From Rhizophagus irregularis (taxonomy: Eukaryota; Glomeromycota; Glomeromycetes; Glomerales; Glomeraceae), in contig NC_089450.1 of the NCBI RefSeq assembly GCF_026210795.1, positions 434,001 through 498,000 of the forward strand: a stretch of DNA of 64,000 nt, in the 5' to 3' direction. Every line of letters begins with the position of its first letter. Position 1 is the first letter of the stretch. The translations under genes were made by a program, and so were the position numbers. Shown piece after piece: positions 11,709-22,724 of this stretch. The notes beneath the pieces were generated by a model that was not told the DNA's origin, ran no database searches, and saw only the letters and a list, made by a program, of their open reading frames with translations.

Positions 11709-14693
11709 TTATAAATCCAGCATCTTAATTCCTCTAATACCAGCTACCTTAACCAAAATTTCCCTATCTCCTGCGCCAATAAATTCCTCATTATTTTCAA
11801 TATTATTTTTATCTTTATTCCTCAACACCTTAAAAACTTGATCTTCGTCCATTTCTAGTACTTTGACAGTTTTTTCCAATTCTCTAGTAGGCGAAATATC
11901 AAGAGTAGATAATACATTAGCTAAATAACCTAAATCAGTCAATAATTGTCGCGTACCATGTGATGATAACTGTGGTATAGTAAAAATCTTTTCTAATATT
12001 GCATGTATTGTACCACGTGCTACAGAAGTTATCCATGCGTGTGTAACTTCATCTGTAGAAATCTCATCATCATCTAATTGTGAAACAGAGCTTTCTTCTG
12101 TTATAATATTAGATTCATTTGCTATTGTAATAGATGATGTCGCTTTCACTTCCTCATCATCTTCAGTAATTAAGCCCTCCTTTTTATCCTCTTTTAAATC
12201 CTTTACCTCTTTCTCTTGAATAGGTTTTTCATCACTATAAGGTAAAGACTTGATTGAAAATGCTAAACTCTTATCATCGGCATAAACTTCGAATTGTTGC
12301 GGCAAAGTCAATAAATGTTCACCAATCCTCGTAATATATTCATTTGGTTGTAAACTAAATGTAGGAATCTGTATTTTAAAAGGCGAAATTTTTGCTTTTT
12401 CAACAACGCTATTCCACACTTCCATATTAGGTAAATTTGTAAGATGATTTGCTATAGGAAGAAATATTGTATCAAAAACAAATCTTTGACATAAACGAAT
12501 AAATGTTTCTACAGATTTAATAGAAGGTGATAAAATCTGTTTGGTCTCAATATTTGTTAAAAGTTCGTTCAAATTATAAGAATTTAATGGAGATTGACGA
12601 AGAAGAAGAAGTGAAGATTGTGTTCCTGTAGAATTGGATTTTTTATTCTGACCTTCTAATGAAGAAGTAACAGAAGATCTTCTTTCATACCATTCTAAAT
12701 CATCATCAAGAGATTCAAGCATTAATAAATCTTTAACTTTTATTAAATTATTTTTTACTTTCTCTTCAACTTCACTTAATCGTTCCGAAGTTATTCTACA
12801 AGTTGCTAATAATTTTAATCCAATATGAAAATTTGACCAGTCTTCTTGTTGTAATTTATCTTGATCGAAATCAAAATAATCATTGACTGAGCCGTTTTCT
12901 TCCTTATCCAAAGCTGATGTTCCTGCTAAGTTACCTATCCCACCAAGACTTCCATCCAAACCACAATCTAATCTCAACTGTTCAAGTAGTATTTGATATT
13001 CTTTAATAAAAGAGATAAAGAAAAAATTCAACACTTCTATTAATCCAATACCGCCAAATCCGTAAGTTAGTTTCATGCATCTTTCTAATGCAGATTCGGA
13101 CATCGTAAATATTTCACCGATAATCTCAGACATGACTTTTGCTAAATCTGATGTCCCCGCTTTTTTTTTCTTCTCTGAGATTGTCTTTTTGAGTAAAATG
13201 ATGAGATAATTTTTTTCATATTCTGAATAATCATGCTGATATTCAGAAAATGGTTCAAACACAACATTCCCCCACGTAATTAAATTAGCCCTAGACGGAG
13301 ATTTCCCACTCACAGATGCACTTGTCAATGCGCTCACACTTGTACTTTTTCCACCCGCACCATTAATACTTGAACTCATTCCAGAACTGATCTGTATGGG
13401 ATTAAATAAAACTTTTTCCATTTGTCTCCCAAAACTCTCACTAATAACCCAAGCATTAATAATTTCTGGAAGACATTCTTCTTTATAGAACTCAACTAAA
13501 CCTGTCAATCTTACGCTCAAAGAAGGCTTTAATGAATTAAAAATATTTTCAATTAAAGACATTAAAGTCTCATTCGTATCGGGAAATACATTACCGCACC
13601 AAGTATGTTCCTGATTAAGTATAACAAACAATTTGTCATAAAATTCTTGCAAGAATTCTGTAAATTTTTTCGGAAATTGCGGCTGGAATTGCCGTTGAAG
13701 ATGTATCTGCGTTGTTGGAGATTTTGGAGATGTTGGTTCGTTATTAAACGAATCCGATCCACCACCTCCAACAACATTTCCTACAGCTCCGGAAAGCGAA
13801 GGAGGAATATCAGTTAATAAAGCATATTGCCACATTTTCACAAGAGGAGCTTTTCTTGACCCATAATAATAATTACTAAAGTCTTTCTTTCTCCCTATTT
13901 GATTGAATATTTGATAAAATTTTTGACAGGCGCTAATATCATGCTGATTTAACGCATTAACTAGCTGTGGACTAACTGTGGCTTCCAGTTGATTTTGTAA
14001 TTCCGTTAATAGTTTTCTTCTTTCCTCATATTCCGGTGTATTTTGAAAGATAACTAAACTTTTTTCAGCTTCCATTAATCTAGCACTAGCTTTTTGATAA
14101 TCTTGGGAAGCAAATATATTACTTGCTTCTTGTTCTAAATTGCTCCAATTTTCAGCTTCCTTTAAAACATCCCTAGAAGCTTCCATTCTGGTCTTAACTA
14201 AATCTAAATATTTTAATCTATCCAAAGCTTTTTCTGTGCCTTCCTCTACATTATTCAATTGCGATTTTACTAAAGACACTCCAGATTTTAATTTCGTAGC
14301 ATCTTCTTGCATAACTTGTAAATCAGTTATAATACGTGGCATAGACTTAGTAACATCTTCAACGGTTCTTTCCAATCTATTTGAAATTTCCTGATTTAGA
14401 AATTGGAGTTTTTCTATAAGAGTTGAAGTATGTTTTTCTAATTCTAATAACTCAAATTCTCGAGGTTTCTTATTATCTACGTGATCTATTACAGAATTAG
14501 AGTTGGAGACAGCAACAGATAACGCTTCATTAATCCATGATTTGACATTAAAATCTTTAGTTAAGAATCCAGAAAAATCTATAGATTTCCCGGAGGTCGT
14601 CGATGTTGTCGTTAGTACTGGTGGCAATGTTTCTTCTCTTCCTAAAGTTGCTTCTGATGTTGTAGAAGATAATTGCGGTGTTATTGTCGTCAT
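11709..14693 (-). CDS. COG7: Conserved oligomeric Golgi complex subunit 7
   Basis: Single exon, 994 aa from the ATG at 14693; upstream in-frame codons lack an ATG. COG7 is a lobe B subunit of the COG tethering complex, which captures retrograde vesicles at the Golgi and supports glycosyltransferase recycling. Evidence: an N-terminal segment FLTKDFNVKSWINEAL typical of COG7, then a long heptad-rich coiled coil (about 60-225) and the conserved ASRDVLKEAENWSNLEQEA region. The C-terminus carries the EKIFTIPQLSSHGTRQLLTD motif characteristic of the family. Several Ser/Gly/Thr-rich and acidic inserts (around residues 300-340, 450-485 and 840-900) make it longer than the roughly 770-aa human protein. 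It is divergent from the Rac gene; 425 bp separate the two start codons. Confidence 0.85.
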   Translation of the reverse strand: MTTITPQLSSTTSEATLGREETLPPVLTTTSTTSGKSIDFSGFLTKDFNVKSWINEALSVAVSNSNSVIDHVDNKKPREFELLELEKHTSTLIEKLQFLNQEISNRLERTVEDVTKSMPRIITDLQVMQEDATKLKSGVSLVKSQLNNVEEGTEKALDRLKYLDLVKTRMEASRDVLKEAENWSNLEQEASNIFASQDYQKASARLMEAEKSLVIFQNTPEYEERRKLLTELQNQLEATVSPQLVNALNQHDISACQKFYQIFNQIGRKKDFSNYYYGSRKAPLVKMWQYALLTDIPPSLSGAVGNVVGGGGSDSFNNEPTSPKSPTTQIHLQRQFQPQFPKKFTEFLQEFYDKLFVILNQEHTWCGNVFPDTNETLMSLIENIFNSLKPSLSVRLTGLVEFYKEECLPEIINAWVISESFGRQMEKVLFNPIQISSGMSSSINGAGGKSTSVSALTSASVSGKSPSRANLITWGNVVFEPFSEYQHDYSEYEKNYLIILLKKTISEKKKKAGTSDLAKVMSEIIGEIFTMSESALERCMKLTYGFGGIGLIEVLNFFFISFIKEYQILLEQLRLDCGLDGSLGGIGNLAGTSALDKEENGSVNDYFDFDQDKLQQEDWSNFHIGLKLLATCRITSERLSEVEEKVKNNLIKVKDLLMLESLDDDLEWYERRSSVTSSLEGQNKKSNSTGTQSSLLLLRQSPLNSYNLNELLTNIETKQILSPSIKSVETFIRLCQRFVFDTIFLPIANHLTNLPNMEVWNSVVEKAKISPFKIQIPTFSLQPNEYITRIGEHLLTLPQQFEVYADDKSLAFSIKSLPYSDEKPIQEKEVKDLKEDKKEGLITEDDEEVKATSSITIANESNIITEESSVSQLDDDEISTDEVTHAWITSVARGTIHAILEKIFTIPQLSSHGTRQLLTDLGYLANVLSTLDISPTRELEKTVKVLEMDEDQVFKVLRNKDKNNIENNEEFIGAGDREILVKVAGIRGIKMLDL

Positions 14694-15118
14694 CTGTTTT
14701 ATATTATATATATACAATATAAGGTTTTGGTAAAGTTTTCGAAAGTTTTTTTTTTTATTTTTAGAAAAAAAAGTGATCAGTAAATTACGTAATGTGCATG
14801 GTTAGGTTACTCAATTCAAATAATCAAAATAAATCCAAATTAAAGATCTGTCGTTAATTGATTGATCTTGCTGTAGTGAAAATTAAAAAACTGATTAATA
14901 TAAAAGGAATTATTTACATTTGAACGTGCTACAATCTCAGAAGGATATCAATTTATATTGGTTCAGATAAATTCACTACAACAAACCTTTCAGTGTCTCC
15001 ATTTCCTTACGTCTCGTTCTTACAGAAACCAACCAGTTTACTTTCTTTACTCGCTTTTTTATATTTCTTCCAAAACTTTCTTCTTTAAAACAAACGATCA
15101 GCAGTCTATTGTTTTACG
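14694..15118. promoter_or_regulatory. Shared divergent promoter region of COG7 and the Rac gene
   Basis: Head-to-head spacer. A T-rich, pyrimidine-rich tract (about 15036-15075) precedes the Rac start, and AT-rich DNA precedes COG7. No named binding site can be assigned with confidence. Confidence 0.45.
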
Positions 15119-16050
15119 ATGCAAGCTATCAAGTGTGTTGTGGTTGGTGATGGGTAAGCACTTTTGTTAATCTTATTTGTGTAGACAATCTCTTGTGAAT
15201 TACGGAAAGAACGAGAAGAAATTTAAATCATATGCGAAAATCATGGAGAAACAAGTGATGTTCAGTTCTTAAACAGAAATATATTTATTAAATTTAAAAA
15301 GTTATTTTTTATTTATTTCTTTTTATAATTTAGTGCTGTCGGTAAGACATGTCTCTTAATAAGTTATACCACAAATGCTTTTCCTGGAGAATATATTCCA
15401 ACCGTGTAAGCAAAAAATTTAGCAATAAATCTTTTGGTATTTATAATTGTTAAAGTTTTTGTTATTTAATTTAATTATTTGTTATTTGATTTTCTTCTTT
15501 TAGATTTGATAATTATTCAGCAAACGTAATGGTCGATGGAAAGCCCATCAACCTTGGTCTTTGGGATACTGCTGGTCAAGAAGATTATGATCGTTTACGC
15601 CCACTCTCATATCCTCAAACTGACGTATTCTTGATTTGCTTCTCTTTAGTCAGCCCTCCTTCCTTCGAAAACGTTCGGGGAAAGGTAAACTTCCTAAGAA
15701 GCAAAATATTTTATAAATAAGAAAATAAGAAGTTAATAGTAATATACTTTTTTCTCTAGTGGTATCCTGAAATTACTCACCATGCCCCCAATATTCCAAT
15801 TATCCTTGTTGGTACTAAGCTCGATCTTCGTGAGGATAAGGAGACCATCCTTAAGCTGCGACAAAAAGCTCAGTCCCCAATTACATATCCACAAGGCCTT
15901 CAAATGGCAAAAGATATCCAAGCTGTTAAATATCTTGAATGTTCTGCTCTTACCCAAAAAGGATTAAAAAACGTTTTTGATGAAGCCATTAGGGCCGTAC
16001 TTTGTCCTGTCCCAGTAGTAGGCAGAAAGAGTAAATGTATGGTTATGTAA
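15119..16050 (+). CDS. RAC1: Rac-type Rho GTPase
   Basis: Exons 15119-15153, 15334-15405, 15504-15684 and 15760-16050; 192 aa, the usual Rac length. Small GTPase switching between GDP and GTP at the plasma membrane, controlling actin, polarity and NADPH oxidase in fungi. Visible motifs: P-loop GDGAVGKT (10-17), switch I YIPTVFDNY (32-40), switch [20 protein letters not shown] (57 on), the base-specificity motif TKLDLRED and the ECSAL motif. The Rho insert helix is present. The sequence is closer to Rac than to Cdc42 ([35 protein letters not shown]). Odd: the C-terminus is GRKSKCMVM, with a short basic patch and a CaaX box ending in Met rather than Leu. The first exon is only 35 nt and ends inside the P-loop. 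Confidence 0.95.
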
Positions 16051-16592
16051 ATTGAAACTGTTCTTTCATAAATATATACATACATAAAAATTTCATATAT
16101 GTATATAATATTATTATTTCTTCAATACAATAACTTTTTGGGTTTTATTCTCAATTTTTTTAATTCACGAACGTGTTACATTTAGTGAATGTTATGACTA
16201 AAATTACGGTTGAAAAAAAAAATCAAGGAAACAAAAAAGGATCATGAGAATTTTTTTTAGAAAAAAAAGACAGACTTACAATTAATATATACCAGTCGGA
16301 TATAATATAATGAACTAAAATTCTTGCAAATTTTCTGATGGTCATCCCAAATTGATAAATTTTAAAATTAGAATTTGTCTTCCCCGTAAGTGAATGTACT
16401 TAAATACTTATCAAATGATCCTTTCTAACGACTTTGGTTCATCTTATGTATTTTATTTTATCCATAAATTTCCATAAATAAAAAATAAACCTGAATTGAA
16501 CGCATTATTCATATGAAATTTAATGACATTTGACTGGTATGGTTTTGAATATTAAAAAAATAATTTATAATTTTCCCTCAATTATAAGACAT
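16051..16592. other. Intergenic spacer between the Rac gene and tRNA-Leu
   Basis: AT-rich; the proximal part is the Rac 3' UTR. No gene recognised. The 80 bp just before the tRNA are AT-rich, as is usual upstream of tRNA genes, whose promoter boxes are internal. Confidence 0.6.
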
Positions 16593-16674
16593 GGGGAGAT
16601 GGCCGAGCGGTCCAAGGCGCCACGTTAAGGCCGTGGTCTCGTAAGAGGCGTGGGTTCGAATCCCACTCTCCTCA
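16593..16674 (+). tRNA. tRNA-Leu (anticodon AAG)
   Basis: An 82-nt class II tRNA. The acceptor stem GGGGAGA pairs with TCTCCTC through one G-T wobble, followed by discriminator A. The D-arm holds the A-box (TGGCCGAGCGG). The anticodon stem CCACG/CGTGG encloses loop TTAAGGC, giving anticodon AAG, read as IAG after editing. A long variable arm and the T-arm GTGGG-TTCGAAT-CCCAC (B-box) fit leucine. No intron. A T-run at about 16691 can stop RNA polymerase III. Confidence 0.95.
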
Positions 16675-16817
16675 CAAAATTAAAAGATAATTTTTTTTTG
16701 GTTAAATTTGATATGCATTATGCATTGTTATTTGTTACTAAATTAATCTCAGATAACGTTTTTTTTATTTTATAAAACAAACATATTCGTTCTCTCTTTT
16801 TTTTTTTTTTTGCTTTA

Positions 16818-18070
16818 ATGGGAGGAAATCGATACGATAAAGAACGGGAATATTCTAGTGGAGTTGGGAGTAGTTATCGTAGGTCGAGACAAGAAGAAGG
16901 TGGTAGTGCTGGCGAAGTTGGTAGAGATTTTGCAAGTCGTTATGGAGTATGTACTTTGATAAACTTTATATTTTAAATTTGTATTATGAGCCGCAAATTA
17001 TCTTAACGATTTGATAATTTATTATTGTAACTTTATAGGGTTTATTCTCGGAAAAGGACTGGAAATGTCCCATGTAAGCCTAGTTCTTTTACTCATATTT
17101 GTAACTTTAATAAAATACAATTGTTAACAATATAATTGTCAATTCAGTTGTTCAAATATCAATTGGGCACGACGTCCAGAATGTAATCAATGTAAAACAC
17201 CAAAACCAGGTTTAGAAACAACGATGGGATCTAGGGAAGGACGTGGTGGAGGATTTATGGAACGTGATGAAATAGTTGAATATCGTAAATCAAGAGATGC
17301 AGAAAAGGATGATGAATGGGATGATTTTGGTAGAAAAAGAAAACGAAGGGAAAATTCTTATAGAGGTGGAAAACATAGTCGTAATGGAAGTGTTAATAAT
17401 GATTTTAAATCTGAAAAATCAGCTTTGAAAAGTAATAAGAGTGGAGAAGAATTGGAAGAGGATGGAGATGATGATGATCGGTGAATTGTTTATTATTTAT
17501 ATATCATTATATCTTTAATTATTTTGTTATATTTGCTAACCAAATTATTATAAATTTACAAAATACGCGTTTATCGACAAAACGATATAAAGTTGGGCTG
17601 CATGGGATGATATCATTGGAAATGAAGATTCAAAAGAAGAAAATGCTAATTACAATAAAAGTAAATCAACAATATATAATGAAAGACGGTCTCAACGTTC
17701 GAATAAGCTTTCACATCGGCGACTGTCTCAATCTCGTTCACCATATCGACGAGATCGCTCATTGTCTCGAGATAGAAGGTCACGTAAGAGTAGGTCAATT
17801 TCTCGAGAGCGAAGGAGGAGTCGGTCAAGTTCAAGAGATAGGAGGAGATCTGAAAATAATGATAGATATAGATCTAGATCTAGGTCAAGTGGTAGAGACA
17901 GGAATAGAAACAGAGATAGAGACAGAGGAAAATCATATCGTAGTCGATCTAGATCTATTTCTAGAGGTAGGAAAAGGTCTTATTACCGAAGCAGATCACG
18001 TTCAAGAAGTCACGACAGACATAGAAGTAGATCTTATTCAAGATCGAGATCTAAGGATCGTAGGCGTTAA
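16818..18070 (+). CDS. ZRANB2: ZRANB2-like RanBP2-zinc-finger, RS-domain splicing protein
   Basis: Exons 16818-16946, 17039-17073, 17148-17480 and 17593-18070; 324 aa. Likely nuclear RNA-binding protein that tunes splice-site choice, as vertebrate ZRANB2 does. One RanBP2-type zinc finger spans about residues 49-78: DWKCPIC, ten residues, then CNQC, with the Asn (SNIN) and Trp-Ala-Arg-Arg context that reads single-stranded GGU-type RNA in the human protein. The zinc finger is followed by the family tract GGGFMERDE and WDDFGRKRKRRE, matching the region after the second finger of ZRANB2. Residues about 190-324 are an Arg/Ser-rich domain. Odd: only one finger, where vertebrate ZRANB2 has two. Exon 2 (35 nt) ends just after the first zinc ligand. 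Confidence 0.8.
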
Positions 18071-19859
18071 CTTTTTTATATTACCTAATCTTGGCTACAA
18101 AAAAAAAATTATTTTCATATTTTCACTTTTGAACAAAGTTAATCAACATTGGTCGTTCATCATCATTTATTAATATAACGAAATAAATAAACAAAAAAAA
18201 AAATATTATATATTGATTATAGCTTTTTATATGCAATACATATTCACTATTAGAATCTTGTCAAATAAAATATACATCCTAATGAACAAGTTTTTTCAAT
18301 CAAGTCATATATTTTACATTACACATTATTTCCTTTTATGTAAATTCGTAGATTCACTGTACTATTTTTTTTTATTAAAACTTTCTATTTAATAAATTAA
18401 ATTTAATGAATTTAGCAACCTTAATTTTTGTATTATATATTTGGAATTCACTTATTTGCAGTTGTACAAATCTAATGGCTCAAAGATAATAACTATTCAC
18501 AAAATTAAATCTACTACTAAGATACTATGAATTATGAAGAATTATAATGTTCCGGCTTTAGTAACTAACCATTTATTTCACTTATTTCCTAAAAAGGACA
18601 TTTTTTTACCGAATTTAAATTCACAAACTTTTAGTATTTGACTAGTATCTGACGGATTCTGACCATTATGTTATGTTATCCTCAAGACAAACATTTCAAA
18701 TATTATTGTTATAAGCAAGTTATAACCTAACAGATGATTTAGTAAAAATAGAAATATATCAATAGTACAATCATTATAAGATCATTAATAAATGTGAAAA
18801 GATATTACTTGAACGGATTATAAATAAAATAGAAGTTAAAAGAACAGAAAAATAAGCTGTAAAAGAAAAAAGAAAAGTAAATATAAAAGAAATAGAAGTT
18901 TAATAGACAAATATTTCTTTTATTAGATAAACCTTCTATGTCTTGTATTTTGTAATTTCTTTTTAAAAAATTGGCTTATAATAACTGAAAATTTAAAATA
19001 AACAAGCTTTATACTTTAAAATTCTATTATTATTATAATATATTATTTCAATTTGTTGATATTTTTTTTGATATTATTAAAATTATTTAATTTATTTATA
19101 ATAAAGAATTATAGAATAGTCATTAATTTGTTAAAAATTTTGTTAAATATTATTAGTGTTGCAAAGCTATTATCATTTTTATTCTATATAAAATTTATTT
19201 TTTTAGGTATTGCTAAACATTACCAGTAGTGGTAAAATTATAATGTAATACTGACCAGTATTTTATTACTGATCAAAAGTACATTATAATGCTAATATAA
19301 TGTATCACTATAGGTAAGCTTTAGCAATTTCCTATTTTTTTTACTTAAATTAAATTATATAGTGGTATTTATTTTCTTTTTCAATATATTGCATATATAT
19401 GACAATTAATTTTACCTTTGCATAACATAAGCCATTATCTGTCTAATAATCATTTTACTCTGATCCATCTATTATTTATAGAATTCCAGATATTTTTAAA
19501 ACAATTCATTCTGGTAATTTAAAGTAATACCTTTATTTTTATTAATATTATGTTAGAATTACAATATATATATAAAAATAAAAAATAAACTGGTAATTTA
19601 ATTTTTTTAAAAGATATTAAAATAAATAAAATAATTATCCCTTAAACTGTTTTGCAGCCAAATTTGCTTGCAATTTTGTTTTTTAATTAAAGACACTTTT
19701 AAATATCTTAAAATATTTTATTACATAAACCAATATTTTTGTAATAAATTCTATAGTATTTTCTAAGTAAAAATTGAAAAAAAAGTTCAATTTGATTAAT
19801 GATTTTTTAAAAGTAAATGATCGATAAATTATAACAAATAGTAGTTAAATTTTTCAAAT

Positions 19860-20330
19860 TGAAATATCTTTTTATCCATTAAACCTAGAAACATAAAATT
19901 ACCACCATTTGATGCGTCTTAATGAGAAGAATCTGATAGAAATAAAATTGTCCTTCTACAAATATTATGTGACAGGATAACTTATAAAATCTAAAAATTT
20001 ATAAATTAATATAACTTTTTATCTATCAATTTTAGAGTTATGAATTATTTTAGGATTTTTGATCATTCCTTATCTGATAATATTTACATAAGGCTATTTG
20101 GTTAAAAAGGAAAATATATAGTCAGTTTGTCTATTGAATTTATTTTTAGTTTTACACCATTCCATATTTGATTATATTTACATATGGCAATTTTATTTGA
20201 AAGAAAAATATATAAACTTCCCACATTAGTTTTAACGAATTATTTAGAAAATTTGTTTTCGTTTATTTCAACATTCTGTATCTGATAGTATGTACATACA
20301 GCTTTTTTAATAAAGAAAGAATCATACATG
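19860..20330. repeat. Degenerate satellite-like tandem repeats
   Basis: Three diverged units are visible, each with a landmark like CATTCC-TATCTGAT-ATATTTACAT, at about 20064, 20158 and 20272, roughly 95-115 bp apart. A neighbouring module (ACCATTTGATGCGTCTTAAT, from 19904) reappears at about 20790 beyond an inserted segment, next to a second copy of TAGAGTTATGA. The array was probably longer and was split by the poly(A)-tailed insertion. Confidence 0.55.
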
Positions 20331-20339
20331 CACGTTATT

Positions 20340-20763
20340 TATAACGTGTAGAAATAAAGGAAGAAATGAGGTGCGGTATTAGCAGTAAAGATAAAAAAGC
20401 TAAGTTACATAGTAAAAGCACCGAAGTAGGTGTCAAAGATGTTGACTGTTATATATTAGAAAGTAATTGGAATAAATGGAATGATTTGGCATTCCATCGT
20501 GGTGGTCATTGGGCAAATTTTTAGGTAGATCATGACAGTCACCTTTGAATTTGAGGTCACATTATGGTTTTTAACAATGATGTGATCGTTTAGGTGACAG
20601 GTCGACTTGTTCTTTATGAAAAGTAGTCTTGTTTCATAATGCTTAATTCTTATATGTATTTGTTTATCTTATATTTGTAAGTTTATATATGTAAGTAAGC
20701 GTGATTATAATAAGACATGATCGCATCTATAATAAAGTTTAAAAAAAAAAAAAAAAAAAAAAA
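20340..20763 (+). mobile_element. Retroposed 3' end (LINE-like or processed copy) with poly(A) tail
   Basis: A block less AT-rich than its surroundings ends in AATAAA (20732-20737) followed within about 10 bases by a run of more than 20 A. The 5' part is open on the plus strand for about 55 codons and ends SNWNKWNDLAFHRGGHWANF-stop near 20524, then a 3'-UTR-like stretch. This is what a 5'-truncated non-LTR retrotransposon or retroposed transcript leaves. I could not name the family or find clear target-site duplications. It interrupts the satellite-like array. Confidence 0.45.
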
Positions 20764-22131
20764 TTAATTTTAGAGTTATGATTTTATTACCATTAAATGC
20801 GTCTTAATAAGAGGAATCTAACAAATATAATTTCATCTTTCTATAATCACTAGATCTTAAGATATTTTAAAAATTCAAAAATTTTTAAAATTAATTTTAA
20901 CCCTTACAATTTAAGGGATAGTAAATATCACTATATATTATACTAATACTTTTTAGTTTATTATTACAATATATTACAACTGTGATAAATATAATTATAC
21001 TAACTGGATAATAGAAAGAATACCTATTATTATAAAAATTCCTATAATAGTAGTTAACCAATAGCACTGTTGGATGACTTATAAAATCCAAAAAGGGGAT
21101 TAAATTAAAATAAACCTTAAGTAATTAAATCTTTAAGTTAATTAGCTATAGTATTATTATGAGGCTATAAAAAAATTTTTTTTAGAAAGATATAAACCAC
21201 TTATTCTTATAAATTTTTTATTATATAATCTGAAATTTTATATTCATTTTTTATATACTTAAATGAAATGATTATATATAGCCAATATGATCTTACAAGT
21301 AGAATTTTAGGAGATAAAGAGATTTTGAAAAATTTGCAAAAATTGTATAGAAATGAATCTTTAAATTAGACTATAAGCATTAAGTAGGTTAATTAGTAAA
21401 AGAAAAGGTCTAGTAAGAAAAATTAAATAAATAGTTAATGTAATTGGCAGAATTAACATTAATTAAATTAACAACTTCTTTTATTATCTTTCATTATAGT
21501 AAAATACTATTGGTAAATAAATAAATATGTTGTATAATTATATATCATTAAAATTCGCTTACTTATAATAAAGATTACTGTAGAAAATTAGCCCTTTACT
21601 AATAATTTTTACCTTACTTTTTTCTTAAATTTTATTAGTTAATTAGCTAAAAAGAAAAAAAATTATAATAATATAATATAAAATTTCCTTTTATAGCAGA
21701 ATTTGTAAAGAATTTTATATATAATTTTTACTTTAAACCTAGGGATAAGTAAACAGATTTTGTATCATTATACTATCATTACTTATATAAATAAATATAT
21801 ATAAAATCTTTTATTTGTATAATACAGAAATAATAATAAGTAAATGTCAAAATATACAAATTAGAATAAAGAAGTTTCAACTTTTCTAATATAGATAAGT
21901 CTTTTAAGAATAGTTGATTCATAGTGAAAAAGCAATTATAAAAAGGTTAAATAATAATATATATTAAGTATAAAGATTTCAATTAATATTTATATTAGTA
22001 TTTTTATAGTAAAATTAAAATATATAAATAATAAAAAGTTTTTCATAATACTAAATTGTAAATATTGAACAATTTAAAGATTTAATTAACCTATTTTAAA
22101 AAATTAAAAAAATCAGTTTTTTGTAATTTTC

Positions 22132-22724
22132 ATAATCATATATTTTTCCTAAAAAATTTCCTAATTCTTAGGAATTTTACACAATCCTAAATTAAATTTT
22201 TTTACCCCTGAGAATCACTCTTTTTGAATTAAACTGTTGTTTGTACATAAAATTCAATAAAGAAAATCATGTCAAACAATTTATTTTATTTTATTATACT
22301 TTAAATTATTAATAATACTAATTCAATTATATTATTATTTATACTAGGTTTCATAGTTTTTTTTTTATAAAAAGAAAGTACTGCCAACATTTTGCTGCTC
22401 CACTTTCTTTTAATATTCAACATGTTGCTTAATTTAAAAATAACAAGCTGCAGTTTTTATTCCAAAAAGGGTGATTCTTAGGAGTAATTTAGGATTGTAT
22501 AAAATTCCTTTAATGAAAACTAATATTACTTTTTCCAATCTAATTATATGCCACTTTAAATGTATTCTTCACTTTATGTTAATTTTTTAGTCTTGAATTC
22601 AACCATTTTATTTATAATAAATAAATAAATTACATTTACATTATTTTGAACATAATGAATGGTATGGTAAAACCATAATAAATACAAGAATTAGGAAATT
22701 TTTTTAGGAAAAATATATGATTAT
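22132..22724. mobile_element. Mutator-like MITE (593 bp) with 9-bp target-site duplication
   Basis: Terminal inverted repeats of about 37 bp begin ATAATCATATATTTTTCC; left 22132-22168, right 22687-22724 as reverse complement, differing by one A. Both sides are flanked by the same 9 bp, GTAATTTTC (22123-22131 and 22725-22733), the duplication length typical of Mutator-like elements. A second inverted pair follows inside (22169-22212 against about 22462-22512), so the element is a partial fold-back with extra sequence on the right side. No transposase frame. Confidence 0.75.

Noticed and set aside
13562-14733. Several open frames opposite or overlapping COG7
   Set aside because: They are antisense or out-of-frame shadows of the long COG7 exon with no protein-like features.
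14958-15170. A 70-codon frame over the start of the Rac gene
   Set aside because: It overlaps Rac exon 1 in another frame; the Rac model explains the conserved sequence.
17481-18173. A 230-codon frame over the RS domain of the ZRANB2-like gene
   Set aside because: Produced by the Arg/Ser repeat read out of frame; the RS frame joins cleanly to the zinc-finger exons.
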